A stretch of 64,000 bases of DNA from the NCBI RefSeq assembly GCF_017832975.1, contig NZ_JAFIBI010000001.1, positions 2,914,001 through 2,978,000 of the forward strand, given 5' to 3'. This DNA is from Arthrobacter sp. PvP023. GTDB taxonomy: Bacteria; Actinomycetota; Actinomycetes; Actinomycetales; Micrococcaceae. Below, piece after piece: positions 1 through 7,568 of the stretch. The notes under the pieces are model-generated. The model saw nothing but the letters and a program-made list of their open reading frames with translations. It made no database searches and was not told the origin of the DNA. Both the position numbers and the translations under genes were made by a program. Within the stretch, counting starts at the first letter, position 1. Each line of letters begins with the position of its first letter.

Positions 1-264
1 CGCCTGGTTCGCGCAGTACTTGGTCAGCGCTGACTTGTCCCCGGACGTCCAGCCTCCGCCGTGGAAATAGACGTAGACAGGAAAGGACTTTTGGTTCCCG
101 GCTCTCCCCTCAGGGCTGTCCACAGCCGGAGCAGCAGGGGTGAGCACGTCCAGGTGGTGCGCCCGCACATTGTCGCCCAGGTAATTTATGTCGTGGACGT
201 AGTCCACTTCCGTGATGGGTTCGCTGTTAAACCTCGTCCGCTCACGTGAGCTCACCGAGCGCAT
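1..264 (-). CDS. alpha/beta hydrolase (esterase/lipase-type), N-terminal part only
   Basis: The minus-strand frame starts with ATG at 264 and runs off the left edge of the window, so only about 88 N-terminal residues are visible. They contain YVYFHGGGWTSGDKS, the oxyanion-hole HGGGW signature of the hormone-sensitive-lipase / BD-FAE branch of the alpha/beta hydrolases. Members hydrolyse carboxyl esters in the cytoplasm. The preceding segment ITEVDYVHDINYLGDN fits the usual N-terminal strand region. The nucleophile elbow and the catalytic Asp and His lie outside the window, so the substrate cannot be judged. Another ATG at 277 is out of frame. Confidence 0.8.
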   Translation of the reverse strand, partial: MRSVSSRERTRFNSEPITEVDYVHDINYLGDNVRAHHLDVLTPAAPAVDSPEGRAGNQKSFPVYVYFHGGGWTSGDKSALTKYCANQA

Positions 265-512
265 GAGGAGCCGCCATGTCCAGACCGGGACGCGGCGCAC
301 CACTCCTCGCGCCCGGCGCGCCAGCGAGAAGGCACTTTCGGAATGGTGGACCGCAGTGGTCATCCAATAATGCTAGCCGGAAGACCAGAAATGCCGAACG
401 TCGGCGGGCCCGGGGGCCTTTCGTCCTTGTTGCCTGTTTCGCCCGCAGTATCTATTGGAGGAACACCGGTCCGCTGAAGGCCCTTCCTTGCCCAGGGTAT
501 GGGGAAGCTGTC
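265..512. other. intergenic, upstream of the Hsp20 remnant
   Basis: No convincing gene. A weak Shine-Dalgarno-like GGGGAAGC lies just before the ATG at 513. I see no intact inverted repeat of the HAIR type that usually controls hsp20 in actinobacteria. Confidence 0.4.
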
Positions 513-780
513 ATGTCTGATCTGCTGAAATGGTGTCCTTTCGCGACGACCCGTTGGACCCTGCTATTCAACACGCTTATGCACCCCGTCTGGGCTGATG
601 CACTCCCTGGACAGACTGTTTGACTCTCAGCGCTTCCGGCCCGAATTCCGGCACGGACCCTTCAGCCGCAGCGTCCCGCTTCCCGACGATGTTAAGGAAG
701 GAGATATCAAAGCCACCCACTCCGACGGGGTATTGGAAGTCCCTGCCCACCTTTCGGACCAAGCAGCGCAGCCGGCGGCC
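513..780 (+). pseudogene. Hsp20 / small heat-shock protein remnant with internal deletion
   Basis: Two pieces of a small heat-shock protein lie in different frames. The first (ATG 513) reads MSDLLKWCPFATTRW, a typical Hsp20 N-terminus. The second (from about 598) reads SLDRLFDSQRF and then FRHGPFSRSVPLPDDVKEGD and IKATHSDGVLEV, the last strands of the alpha-crystallin domain. The central part of that domain, roughly 60-70 residues in family members, is missing, and a frameshift separates the pieces. Intact members are holdase chaperones of about 140-150 residues. This copy cannot encode one. The IS3 remnant at 2.9 kb suggests a locus prone to deletion. Confidence 0.7.
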
Positions 781-1101
781 CCCACCATCACCGCCGTGCT
801 GTGCCAAGGCAGCTGGCCAGCTCCTGTCCCCGGGATTCACACTGCCAGGTCCGGCTCGCCGCGGATGACATGCTGTTCACGCGGAACCGGGCCCAAAGCG
901 CCTTCGCGTCCATGACACCGAACGGCTCTTTGAAAGCTGAATTAGAACGGCCTCAGCAGTGGTCACCACGCAAATGTGCTGCCGGAGACCTGGTAAGCAC
1001 ACAACAGCGGGCACCCAATGACACTGTCGAGCACAGCAGGTATGGCACCCGATTGCGATGACAGCGGCAGAGGGATACCACCTTGGTCGGCCAAGTTGCC
1101 T
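781..1101. other. intergenic, no gene seen
   Basis: Between the Hsp20 remnant and the acyl carrier protein I see no frame with recognisable protein character, no RNA and no clear terminator. It may hold decayed flanks of the Hsp20 locus. Confidence 0.4.
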
Positions 1102-1317
1102 TCAGCCGTGGCTGGCCAGGTAGTTGACCATGCCGTCAACCATTGCCACGGCCGGATAGTCGCGTTCCGGAATGTCCACGCCCATGGTCTTTGCGATGGT
1201 TTCCACGAGGTGGAGAAAGTCGAGTGAGTCGAGCTCTAGGTCCTGTCGCGGCCGGACGCGGCCGGCGAGGTTTTCAAGCTCGACGTCGGGGGCCACCTGG
1301 CAGATAGCTGCCTGCAC
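1102..1317 (-). CDS. acyl carrier protein
   Basis: The 71-residue frame carries the phosphopantetheine attachment motif DLELDSLDFLHLVE (Ser about residue 31), followed by the helix 3/4 pattern DYPAVAMVDGMVNYL. It is a free-standing acyl carrier protein that would hold acyl intermediates on a 4'-phosphopantetheine arm. The in-frame start is a GTG at 1317 with a poor ribosome site, making it about 8 residues short of usual ACPs. A much better start, GGAGGAGTT followed by ATG at 1343, is one base out of frame. Reading on in the ACP frame upstream of 1317 gives ACP-like EGQDARQAVQ. This suggests a one-base deletion just after the original ATG, or a sequencing error. It lies 24 bp downstream of the glycosyltransferase, probably in one operon. 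Confidence 0.8.
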   Translation of the reverse strand: MQAAICQVAPDVELENLAGRVRPRQDLELDSLDFLHLVETIAKTMGVDIPERDYPAVAMVDGMVNYLASHG

Positions 1318-1367
1318 GGCCTGACGGGCGTCCTGTCCTTCATAACTCCTCCGGTGACTGCAGCAAT

Positions 1368-2858
1368 TCAGTCCTTAAGGTCGTGTCCGGCCGGTCCCGC
1401 GGGAAGGATGCGAGGGGTCGGCGGGGGCATCTCGACGCGGACGGGCAGCTCGTCGTCCCCCCGAAGAATGGCGCGGAGCAGCCGCCGCTCCTCCCACCTA
1501 AGCGACACGTGCGCGTGGCCGCCCCGCAGTACCAGGCCCCCGTCCGGGGTGGCGTACCGCTTCTGCAGATCTCCCAGCTCCTCGGCCTGCAGCAGCGCGA
1601 CCGTGCTGCCCGCAGCCAGGTCGACCAGGCGGACCAGCGAGGAGGGTCCCGTCAGATCGGTCGCAACGACGCGCTGCTCGCTCTCGGCGAGGATTGTCTT
1701 CTGGGCCGCGCGTGTCACGACCAGGGGACGGGACGGCCCGTCCAGCAGTCCGGTCAGCACGTCCGCCGCAGCGTCAGGGCGGCCCGTTCTGCGCGCGGCC
1801 GCCTGCATCCGCTGCAGGCGGCCTGGATCGCGCAGTACCTCGTCGATCTTCCAGCCGATCGTGGCGGGAGTGTTGCAGCGGACCGCCGCCCCCTGCTCCA
1901 TCAGGTAGTCGCCATTGCGGACCTCCTGCCCAGGGATGGGGTTCACCAGCACCATGGGCAGCCCTGCAGCCATGCACTCCGACGCAGACAACCCGCCCGG
2001 CTTGCCCACAAACAGGTCGGCGCGGCGCAGCAACTGCGGCATCTCCGCCGTGAGGCCGAGCACCCGGTAGCGGTCGCCAGCGGGCGCCACCAGCTGCTCG
2101 ATGCGCTGCCGAAGCGCGTCGTTTCGTCCACACAGGACCGTGGCCGTAAATGACGAACGCATGTGCAGCGTCTGCCGCACGATCGAGGCGGCATAGTCGC
2201 CGCCGGTCGCTCCCGCCGAGATCAGCAGCATCGGGGGCCCGTTTGCATCGCGCGCAGGCGCCGGGTTCAGCGGGGTGGCGATCGGGACGCCCGTGGCCGC
2301 GACGCGGTCGGGGGGCAAACCCAGCGCCATCAGTTCCACCCTCCCCTCCTCCCTGGCCAGGAAGAGGGCGTGGAACGCGCCCGTTAGCCATAGGCCCTGG
2401 AAGTCGTAGTCCGTCGTGACGACGGCGGTCCTCGCGTCAATCACGCCGCGAAGGAGCAGCGACGCCAGCAGTTGGGCTGGCAGGAAGTGCGTGCACACGA
2501 TTGCGCTCGGCCGGAATTGCTTGATCGCATCGATCACCGGAAGAGCGTTCACCCGTGTCCAGGGGTCTACTGGGCCCCGGCGCCGGAACGGACGGTCGTT
2601 GATGTTGTAGCCCCACTCGACCAGCCAGGGCAAGTCCTCAACCAGGACGAAGTAACCCTTGCCCAGCAGCGTGCGGTAGAGCACGCTGCTCACCTGCAGC
2701 ACGTCCAGCACCTGCACCTCGTCGATGTCGGCGCGCGCGGCACACGCCTGCTGCACCGCCGCCGCGGCGCTGTTGTGCCCCGCTCCTACCCCTGCCGACA
2801 AGATAAGCACGCGCTCCCTCCCAGCGGCGCCGGGGCCTCGTGCCGACGTTTTGCGCAT
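1368..2858 (-). CDS. GT28-type glycosyltransferase (MGDG synthase / processive diacylglycerol glucosyltransferase family)
   Basis: The 496-residue protein starts with the family N-terminal motif VLILSAGVGAGHNSAAAAV (GxGH about residues 25-28). It continues with THFLPAQLLASL, the GLPPDRVAATGVPI hinge and the donor-binding segment GKPGGLSASECMAAGLPMVL. Family members transfer hexose from UDP- or GDP-sugars to diacylglycerol or a related lipid at the inner face of the membrane. After about residue 365 there is a ~130-residue C-terminal extension (around LVDLAAGSTVALLQAEEL and HAHVSLRWEERRLLRAIL) that I do not recognise. It is followed after 24 bp by an ACP gene, an uncommon pairing that suggests a lipid product built or modified with an ACP-bound acyl group. 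No transmembrane segment is obvious. Confidence 0.75.
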   Translation of the reverse strand: MRKTSARGPGAAGRERVLILSAGVGAGHNSAAAAVQQACAARADIDEVQVLDVLQVSSVLYRTLLGKGYFVLVEDLPWLVEWGYNINDRPFRRRGPVDPWTRVNALPVIDAIKQFRPSAIVCTHFLPAQLLASLLLRGVIDARTAVVTTDYDFQGLWLTGAFHALFLAREEGRVELMALGLPPDRVAATGVPIATPLNPAPARDANGPPMLLISAGATGGDYAASIVRQTLHMRSSFTATVLCGRNDALRQRIEQLVAPAGDRYRVLGLTAEMPQLLRRADLFVGKPGGLSASECMAAGLPMVLVNPIPGQEVRNGDYLMEQGAAVRCNTPATIGWKIDEVLRDPGRLQRMQAAARRTGRPDAAADVLTGLLDGPSRPLVVTRAAQKTILAESEQRVVATDLTGPSSLVRLVDLAAGSTVALLQAEELGDLQKRYATPDGGLVLRGGHAHVSLRWEERRLLRAILRGDDELPVRVEMPPPTPRILPAGPAGHDLKD

Positions 2859-2927
2859 GAAGAGAGTCTAGCGGGCCGTATCACCACCGCCTGACCCCAA
2901 TTTGCACTCGATCAGCATGGGACTTGT

Positions 2928-3095
2928 TGAACCGTCCCGGGTTTGATGCCGCTATCTTCTGTGCGAAAGATAGTGATTATGCCCGAGCAGTTCCCGCCCG
3001 AAGTCCGTGACCGTGCTGTGCGCATGACCACGGAGCGGTTGTCCGAATACCCGTCTGTTTACGCTGCTGCGAGTGCGAGTTCCGAGACGCGGTTT
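2928..3095 (+). mobile_element. IS3-family insertion sequence, left-end and orfA fragment
   Basis: The stretch begins with TGAACCGTCCCGGGTTTGAT, which resembles the terminal repeat of actinobacterial IS3-group elements. It is followed by ATG at 2979 and MPEQFPPEVRDRAVRMTTE, RLSEYPSVYAAA, the first helix region of an IS3 OrfA transposase. Homology stops near 3095. The rest of orfA, all of orfB and the right end are absent, so this is an inactive truncated copy. Confidence 0.7.
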
Positions 3096-3706
3096 CTGAG
3101 ACCCGACCACTGCGTGGATCCGACGGCCGAATCTCACCGCACCATGGAGTTGTTCGCGGGCGCCGGGCCTGCGGCTCCGTTGCGCATGAAGACCGGTTGC
3201 TCCTGCCGCCTCATAAGCGGGCCGACGGCCCGCCAAAGCGGTCTGACCGGTACGCGCAGATGCCCAGAGCGCGGGACAGCCGGCTGCCGCGCCGGCAATG
3301 ACATTGCGTCCCAGGGCCTGCCATTGCCTGCCACGCTCGGATGCTTGCACGCAGCACGCCGGCAGCGTCTCCACATCGGCTCGCTACTCGCCGCCGGCTT
3401 GCTGCCGCATGGTCCGACCGGCTCGATATCAGCCGCTGAGCAGCTGTATGTTCCGGGAACAGCATCATGCTTCGACGGTGGACTGCTCCTCTCCCCCAAG
3501 GTTCGACTCTCAAGGGCCGCGGCCCGATGCCGGTGAGCAGAAGTTTGCGGCTGATTGAAGTCTCACAGCGTATCGAATACCTCAAATTGAACATTGGTGG
3601 CAGAGACCGCTGTTAGATGAGTTGTTCGCCAGCATGCCACTGGCAGCCGAGCCGGTCGGGATTATGCCAATGAGGGCACGCGACGGGGACGGCATCCGAA
3701 TTCCGC
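3096..3706. other. degenerate intergenic DNA after the IS3 fragment
   Basis: Long open frames exist on both strands because the DNA is GC-rich, but none has recognisable motifs or a good ribosome site. I call no gene. It is probably decayed accessory DNA between the IS3 fragment and the tRNA-derived repeat. Confidence 0.4.
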
Positions 3707-4050
3707 GGAGGGTCAATGTCCACACATTAAAGCAAAAACCCCTCTGACGAGGGGTCGTGCTGTGCCCGAGGTGGGACTCGAACTGCATTCCACCCCTTGA
3801 ATTCCCGCCACTCCCCCGAAAACCTCCGTAATCCGGCCCAGTCCTCCACCAGTACGACCCAGTCCGGGGCCCAAAGTGTGCACAATGTGCACACGCTCTT
3901 TTCCAAACTTCGATGCCCGATCCAACCGGCTCGCGCGCCCGCAGAGGCGCCGGAGTCCGCTAACTCGGTTGATCCAGGACCAGTCCCCCGCGTTCTCGTC
4001 TCGCCCTCCCCTTACCGGCTGGTCGGCTACGACGACGACATCCCAGAATG
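3707..4050. repeat. ~330-bp repeat, copy A (tRNA 3' end, terminator, 19-bp palindrome)
   Basis: Positions 3707-3755 are identical to 50721-50769, and 3762-3792 to 50775-50805. Imperfect similarity continues to about 4050 / 51035. On the minus strand, 3762-3792 reads as a tRNA 3' half (TTCGAGTCCCACCTCGGGCA). It is followed by a terminator as at a genuine tRNA locus, but the rest of the tRNA is missing and the T-stem does not pair. A perfect palindrome GTGTGCACAATGTGCACAC lies at 3876-3894. The two copies are in the same orientation, 47 kb apart. The arrangement resembles a scar of an element that integrated into a tRNA 3' end. Confidence 0.75.
3738..3755 (-). terminator. intrinsic terminator downstream of the tRNA fragment
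   Basis: On the minus strand the hairpin ACCCCTC-GTCA-GAGGGGT is followed by TTTTTGCTTT, a canonical rho-independent terminator. The same hairpin occurs at 50753-50768. Confidence 0.8.
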
Positions 4051-4401
4051 GCTAACACGCAAAGGCAAAGCCAGGGTGTGCCAGCTGAGGCCAGAACGAC
4101 GAAAGATAGGTTATCGGTGCTCCGAGATCAGTCGTTGAGGCTGATCGGGCTTCATCGTGGAAGTTACGGACCTGCTTGCTGTACGCCGCTCCGGACGCAC
4201 TCAGGATCGGCCAAACGCATATCCATAGAAGGTGGTGGGCGCGCGGCTCGTTGAGTCGAAGACTCTGATTAATGCGCGACCTTCTACTGCTTGACGGCTA
4301 TTTGTGCCTGTACTCGATGTCCAGAACCGTGCACGCAACAGAGGGCTTCCCATGTTGCGAGGGTGGAAGACCCCCCGTTGGGTGTACTTTGGCAGCCGTG
4401 G
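4051..4401. other. intergenic, no gene seen
   Basis: No recognisable protein, RNA or repeat. The stretch lies downstream of the 3' end of the succinate-semialdehyde dehydrogenase operon, so its left part may belong to the same decayed element as the repeat copy A. Confidence 0.4.
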
Positions 4402-5877
4402 TTAGCTGGCGTAGGGGTCGGCGATGCCGATGTACTGGGTGTAGAGGTATTCCTCGATGCCTTCGAGGCCGCCCTCACGTCCCAGGCCGGACTGCTTGAC
4501 GCCGCCGAACGGTGCTGCTGCGTTGGACACGACGCCGGCGTTCAGGCCGAGCATGCCGGTCTCGAGGCGTTCGCCCATCCGGATGCCGCGGTTCAGGTCG
4601 CGCGTGAAGACGTAGGCCACCAGTCCGTACTCGGTGTTGTTGGCGAGGCGGACTGCCTCGTCCTCGCTGTCGAAGGTGATGATCGGGGCCACCGGTCCGA
4701 AGATTTCCTCGGACAGGATGCGGGTGCCCTCGGTGACGCCTTTGAGGATGGTGGGCTGGTAGAAGTAGCCCGGCCCGTCCACCGGGCCGCCGCCGGCGAC
4801 AGCCACCGCACCGGAGTTCACGGCGTCGGTGACGAGCTCGTGGACCTTGTCCCGGCTCTTCGCATCGATCAGCGGGCCCACCTTGGACTCCGGCTCGGTG
4901 CCGCGCGCCGTGGTCATCTCGCCCATTTTCGCGGCGAACTTCTCCGCGAACTCGTCCGCGACGGACTCGTGCACGATGAACCGGTTCGCGGCCGTGCAGG
5001 CCTCGCCCATGTTCCGCAGCTTCGCCAGCATGGCCCCGGCCACGGCGGCGTCGACGTCCTCGAACACCACGAACGGGGCGTTGCCGCCGAGTTCCATCGA
5101 GGTCCGCAGGACCGTTTCGGAGGCGTCCGAGAGCAGGCGGCGGCCCACTTCGGTGGAGCCGGTGAAGGAGAGCTTCCGCAGCCGGGTGTCCTTGATCAGC
5201 GGCCCCGTGGTGGCACCGGCTGTGGAGGTCGGGATGACGTTCAGGACCCCGGCGGGCAGGCCGGCTTCCTGCATCACGGCCGCGAACAGCTGGGAGGTCA
5301 GCGGCGTCAGGTTGGCGGACTTCAGCACCATGGTGCAGCCGGCAGCGACGGCGGGGGCGATCTTGCGGGTGGCCATCGCGAGCGGGAAGTTCCACGGGGT
5401 GATCAGCAGGCACGGGCCCACGGGCTTCTTGGTGACCAGCAGGCGGGACTTGCCGTCCGGGGAGACGGAGTAGCGGCCGAACGCGCGGACGGCTTCCTCG
5501 GAGAACCAGCGCAGGAATTCGGCACCGTAGGTGACCTCGCCGCGGGCCTCGGCCAGGGGCTTGCCCATCTCCAGGGTCATCAGCAGCGCGAAGTCTTCCG
5601 CCCGGGCCGTGACCATCTCGAAGGCGCGGCGCAGGATTTCCCCGCGCTCACGGGCCGGAACCTTGGCCCAGGAATCCTGGGCGGCAGCGGCCGCGTCCAA
5701 AGCGGCTGCGCCGTCCTCGGGGCCGGCGTCAGCGATGCTGAGCAGCACCTTGCCCGTGGCGGGATCCTCGACGTCGAACGTCTTCCCGGACGCCGCCGGG
5801 CGCCATTCGCCGTTGATCAGCAGGCCAGTCGGCACGGAGGCCAGCAGCGCGGCTTCACGCTGGGCGTTTGTTGACAT
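4402..5877 (-). CDS. gabD: succinate-semialdehyde dehydrogenase (NAD(P)+), GabD type
   Basis: This 491-residue aldehyde dehydrogenase would oxidise succinate semialdehyde to succinate with NAD(P)+ in the cytoplasm, feeding the TCA cycle. The sequence shows TPWNFPLA (about 160-167), the cofactor motif FTGSTEVGRRLL (from about 238), the general base in MELGGNAPF (Glu262) and the nucleophile in GEACTAANRF (Cys294), plus EEIFGPVAPI and a C-terminal GGVKQSGLGREGG. Length and motifs match the GabD subfamily. A sister semialdehyde substrate cannot be excluded. It is the last gene of a minus-strand set with the hydrolase and SCP2-like gene, separated from them by a 188-bp gap with a hairpin, so it may also have its own promoter. 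Confidence 0.85.
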   Translation of the reverse strand: MSTNAQREAALLASVPTGLLINGEWRPAASGKTFDVEDPATGKVLLSIADAGPEDGAAALDAAAAAQDSWAKVPARERGEILRRAFEMVTARAEDFALLMTLEMGKPLAEARGEVTYGAEFLRWFSEEAVRAFGRYSVSPDGKSRLLVTKKPVGPCLLITPWNFPLAMATRKIAPAVAAGCTMVLKSANLTPLTSQLFAAVMQEAGLPAGVLNVIPTSTAGATTGPLIKDTRLRKLSFTGSTEVGRRLLSDASETVLRTSMELGGNAPFVVFEDVDAAVAGAMLAKLRNMGEACTAANRFIVHESVADEFAEKFAAKMGEMTTARGTEPESKVGPLIDAKSRDKVHELVTDAVNSGAVAVAGGGPVDGPGYFYQPTILKGVTEGTRILSEEIFGPVAPIITFDSEDEAVRLANNTEYGLVAYVFTRDLNRGIRMGERLETGMLGLNAGVVSNAAAPFGGVKQSGLGREGGLEGIEEYLYTQYIGIADPYAS

Positions 5878-6015
5878 CGTTCTATCTCCAAGGGGTTTGA
5901 AGGAAGTCGTAGCGGCGTGCAGCCCGACCTTCAGCAGTTTGGGGCGGTCCGCTGCCAGAGGCAGGGCATGAGGAAGCTAAATCTTCTGTGTGTCTTTCAC
6001 CATTAAGGTGGCAGG

Positions 6016-6047
6016 GTCGGTGCCGGCCCTCTGGGGTCGGCACCGAC
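6016..6047 (-). terminator. hairpin between hydrolase and gabD genes
   Basis: A 10-bp perfect stem GTCGGTGCCG / CGGCACCGAC with a 12-nt loop lies just after the hydrolase stop codon. There is no T-run, so it may be a weak terminator or an mRNA-stabilising structure that lowers read-through into gabD. Confidence 0.5.
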
Positions 6048-6064
6048 GCCTTGGTGTGAGCCGG

Positions 6065-6925
6065 CTAGGCTCGGACGCTCGTCTTGGTGCGGATCAGGTC
6101 CAGAGCCTGAACGAGGTATCCCTTGAAGACCGGGTAGTTCTCGCTCATCGGGAAGTGCCCGATAGCCTTCATCTCGATGAACTCGGCACCCGGGATCTGG
6201 CCGGCGGTGCGGGCTCCGTCTTCAGGGGTGGTGAGGTAGTCGTACTCGCCGGTCATCAGGACCACCGCACATTTATTCGTCTGGATTTCGCCCAGTTTGC
6301 CGCGCAGATCGTGATCCACCGAGTAGAAGTACAGGTCACCCTTGAACGCCTCGGAACCCTGCGTGTAGTAGAACCACGTTTTCCAGCGGTCCGCCTCCGG
6401 CGATTGCGGTGCCATGAGGTCCCAGGTGCCGCTGCCGCACACCTGCGCGGCGTTGGCGTGTGGGTGCTGCCACCAGTCGAGGTAGAACCCCGGCGAGTAG
6501 TCCGCCCCCTCTACGGGGATGACGGCGTCGAACCTCTCCGGGAAGCGGTGGGCGAGCTGCAGCGCTACGTTGCCACCGAAGGAGGATCCCATGAAGATGG
6601 GGTCGACCAGTTCCAGTGCATCGACGAGGGCGACAATGAAGTTGGCGAAGTGGTCCGCGCTGAGCTGGTACTCCTCGGTCCACCACTGGGTGTTTTCAGG
6701 GGGGTCTGATTTGCCATGGCGGGGGAGGTCGTAGGCGATGACGCGGTAGTTGGCGGTGATCTCCGGGTCCTCCAGCAGGCCGCGCCACTGGTGGTTGTGG
6801 GCTCCGGCGGTGTGCTGGCAGACCAAGGGCTGCCCCTGGCCGTTTTCGAGGTAGAAAACCTTGTATTCGAGGCCGTCCACGTCGACGGTGACGTAGTGGC
6901 CGGTGACGGGGGAAATTTTGCTCAT
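6065..6925 (-). CDS. alpha/beta hydrolase
   Basis: The 286-residue protein is a classical cytoplasmic alpha/beta hydrolase. The nucleophile elbow is FMGSSFGG (Ser115), the acid is probably Asp229 in GEYDYL, and the base is His257 in AIGHFPM. The QHTAGAHNHQWRGL segment fills the oxyanion region and VIAYDLPRHGKSD is the usual strand after it. It resembles carbon-carbon or ester/lactone hydrolases of catabolic pathways. With succinate-semialdehyde dehydrogenase downstream, one possibility is that it opens a lactone or ester whose product ends in a C4 semialdehyde, but this is inference. The 18-bp gap to the gene upstream indicates co-transcription. Confidence 0.8.
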   Translation of the reverse strand: MSKISPVTGHYVTVDVDGLEYKVFYLENGQGQPLVCQHTAGAHNHQWRGLLEDPEITANYRVIAYDLPRHGKSDPPENTQWWTEEYQLSADHFANFIVALVDALELVDPIFMGSSFGGNVALQLAHRFPERFDAVIPVEGADYSPGFYLDWWQHPHANAAQVCGSGTWDLMAPQSPEADRWKTWFYYTQGSEAFKGDLYFYSVDHDLRGKLGEIQTNKCAVVLMTGEYDYLTTPEDGARTAGQIPGAEFIEMKAIGHFPMSENYPVFKGYLVQALDLIRTKTSVRA

Positions 6926-6943
6926 GTCAGGAACTCCTATGGT

Positions 6944-7351
6944 CTAGACGGGTGCGCCGGTTGAGCGCAGCAGTTCGATCTGGCGGGTGAGGCAGCGCAG
7001 GTTCTGCATCAGGACCAGGACGTCGCCCTCCAGCTTCATGTCGCGCTGGAACGTGGCGGCCCAGATGCCGTGGTACATGGGAGCCGGGACGGGCTTGCCG
7101 AATTCACCCCAGGTGTGGGCGCTGGCCCGGATGGCGAACTGGTAGGGCACCTCGATGGGTCCCGGGTCCACGGAAATCTGGGCGATGGTGCCGGACACCA
7201 CCCGGACAACAAAGGTGTGCGCCTCCATGTCCAGCAGGTAGGAGCAGGTGAAGTACTTTCCGTGGGCCTGAATTTCCGGGTCCTGGTTGTTGGCCTCGGT
7301 GAAGCTCTGAACCCAGGATTCTACAGAAGGGGCACGTGTTGCGACCGTCAT
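6944..7351 (-). CDS. SCP2-like domain protein, first gene of the catabolic operon
   Basis: The start is ATG at 7351 (MTVATRAPSVESW); the frame stays open upstream but overlaps the control region. The 135-residue product has no signal peptide. The second half (WAATFQRDMKLEGD, then VLVLMQNLRCLTRQI) looks like the C-terminal part of SCP-2-type hydrophobic ligand-binding domains, where a '-K-x-E-G-D-' turn precedes the last helices. I assign the family tentatively. Such domains bind lipids or acyl-CoAs, so it could present a hydrophobic substrate to the hydrolase encoded 18 bp downstream. The divergent LysR gene and an inverted repeat upstream suggest inducible expression. Confidence 0.6.
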   Translation of the reverse strand: MTVATRAPSVESWVQSFTEANNQDPEIQAHGKYFTCSYLLDMEAHTFVVRVVSGTIAQISVDPGPIEVPYQFAIRASAHTWGEFGKPVPAPMYHGIWAATFQRDMKLEGDVLVLMQNLRCLTRQIELLRSTGAPV

Positions 7352-7491
7352 TTCGTTGTTCCTCTCGTTGAACTCGCGGAGGGTCGGACTTCTCTGTCCG
7401 AGCCTCGAAAGCGGGGTTTCTGGAGCGCCTTTGCGACTATCTCCGTTGGCAACCCTTCGCTGTTTCCATTGCAGTCGCCGTGACCCCGAAC

Positions 7492-7539
7492 GGTCCAATA
7501 CCTGTCCACTATCCACCGATAGCCTGAAACTATTGGACC
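7492..7539. promoter_or_regulatory. nested inverted repeats, probable LysR operator
   Basis: Between the divergent SCP2-like and LysR genes, GGTCCAATA (7492-7500) is repeated in inverse as TATTGGACC (7531-7539). A second dyad, CTATC-CACC-GATAG (7509-7522), lies inside it. Both are close to the LysR start at 7569. This is the usual position for recognition and activation sites of a LysR regulator. Confidence 0.65.
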
Positions 7540-7568
7540 CCGATTGCGGCGGAGCTTACAGTTGAACG

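Noticed and set aside
1354..2153. Plus-strand frames over the glycosyltransferase
   Set aside because: They are antisense to a gene with clear family motifs.
3762..3792. Possible tRNA gene on the minus strand
   Set aside because: Only the 3' half (T-loop to acceptor) is present; the anticodon arm and 5' acceptor strand are missing and the T-stem does not pair.
4291..5874. 527-residue plus-strand open frame
   Set aside because: It is the antisense shadow of the succinate-semialdehyde dehydrogenase, which has full catalytic motifs.
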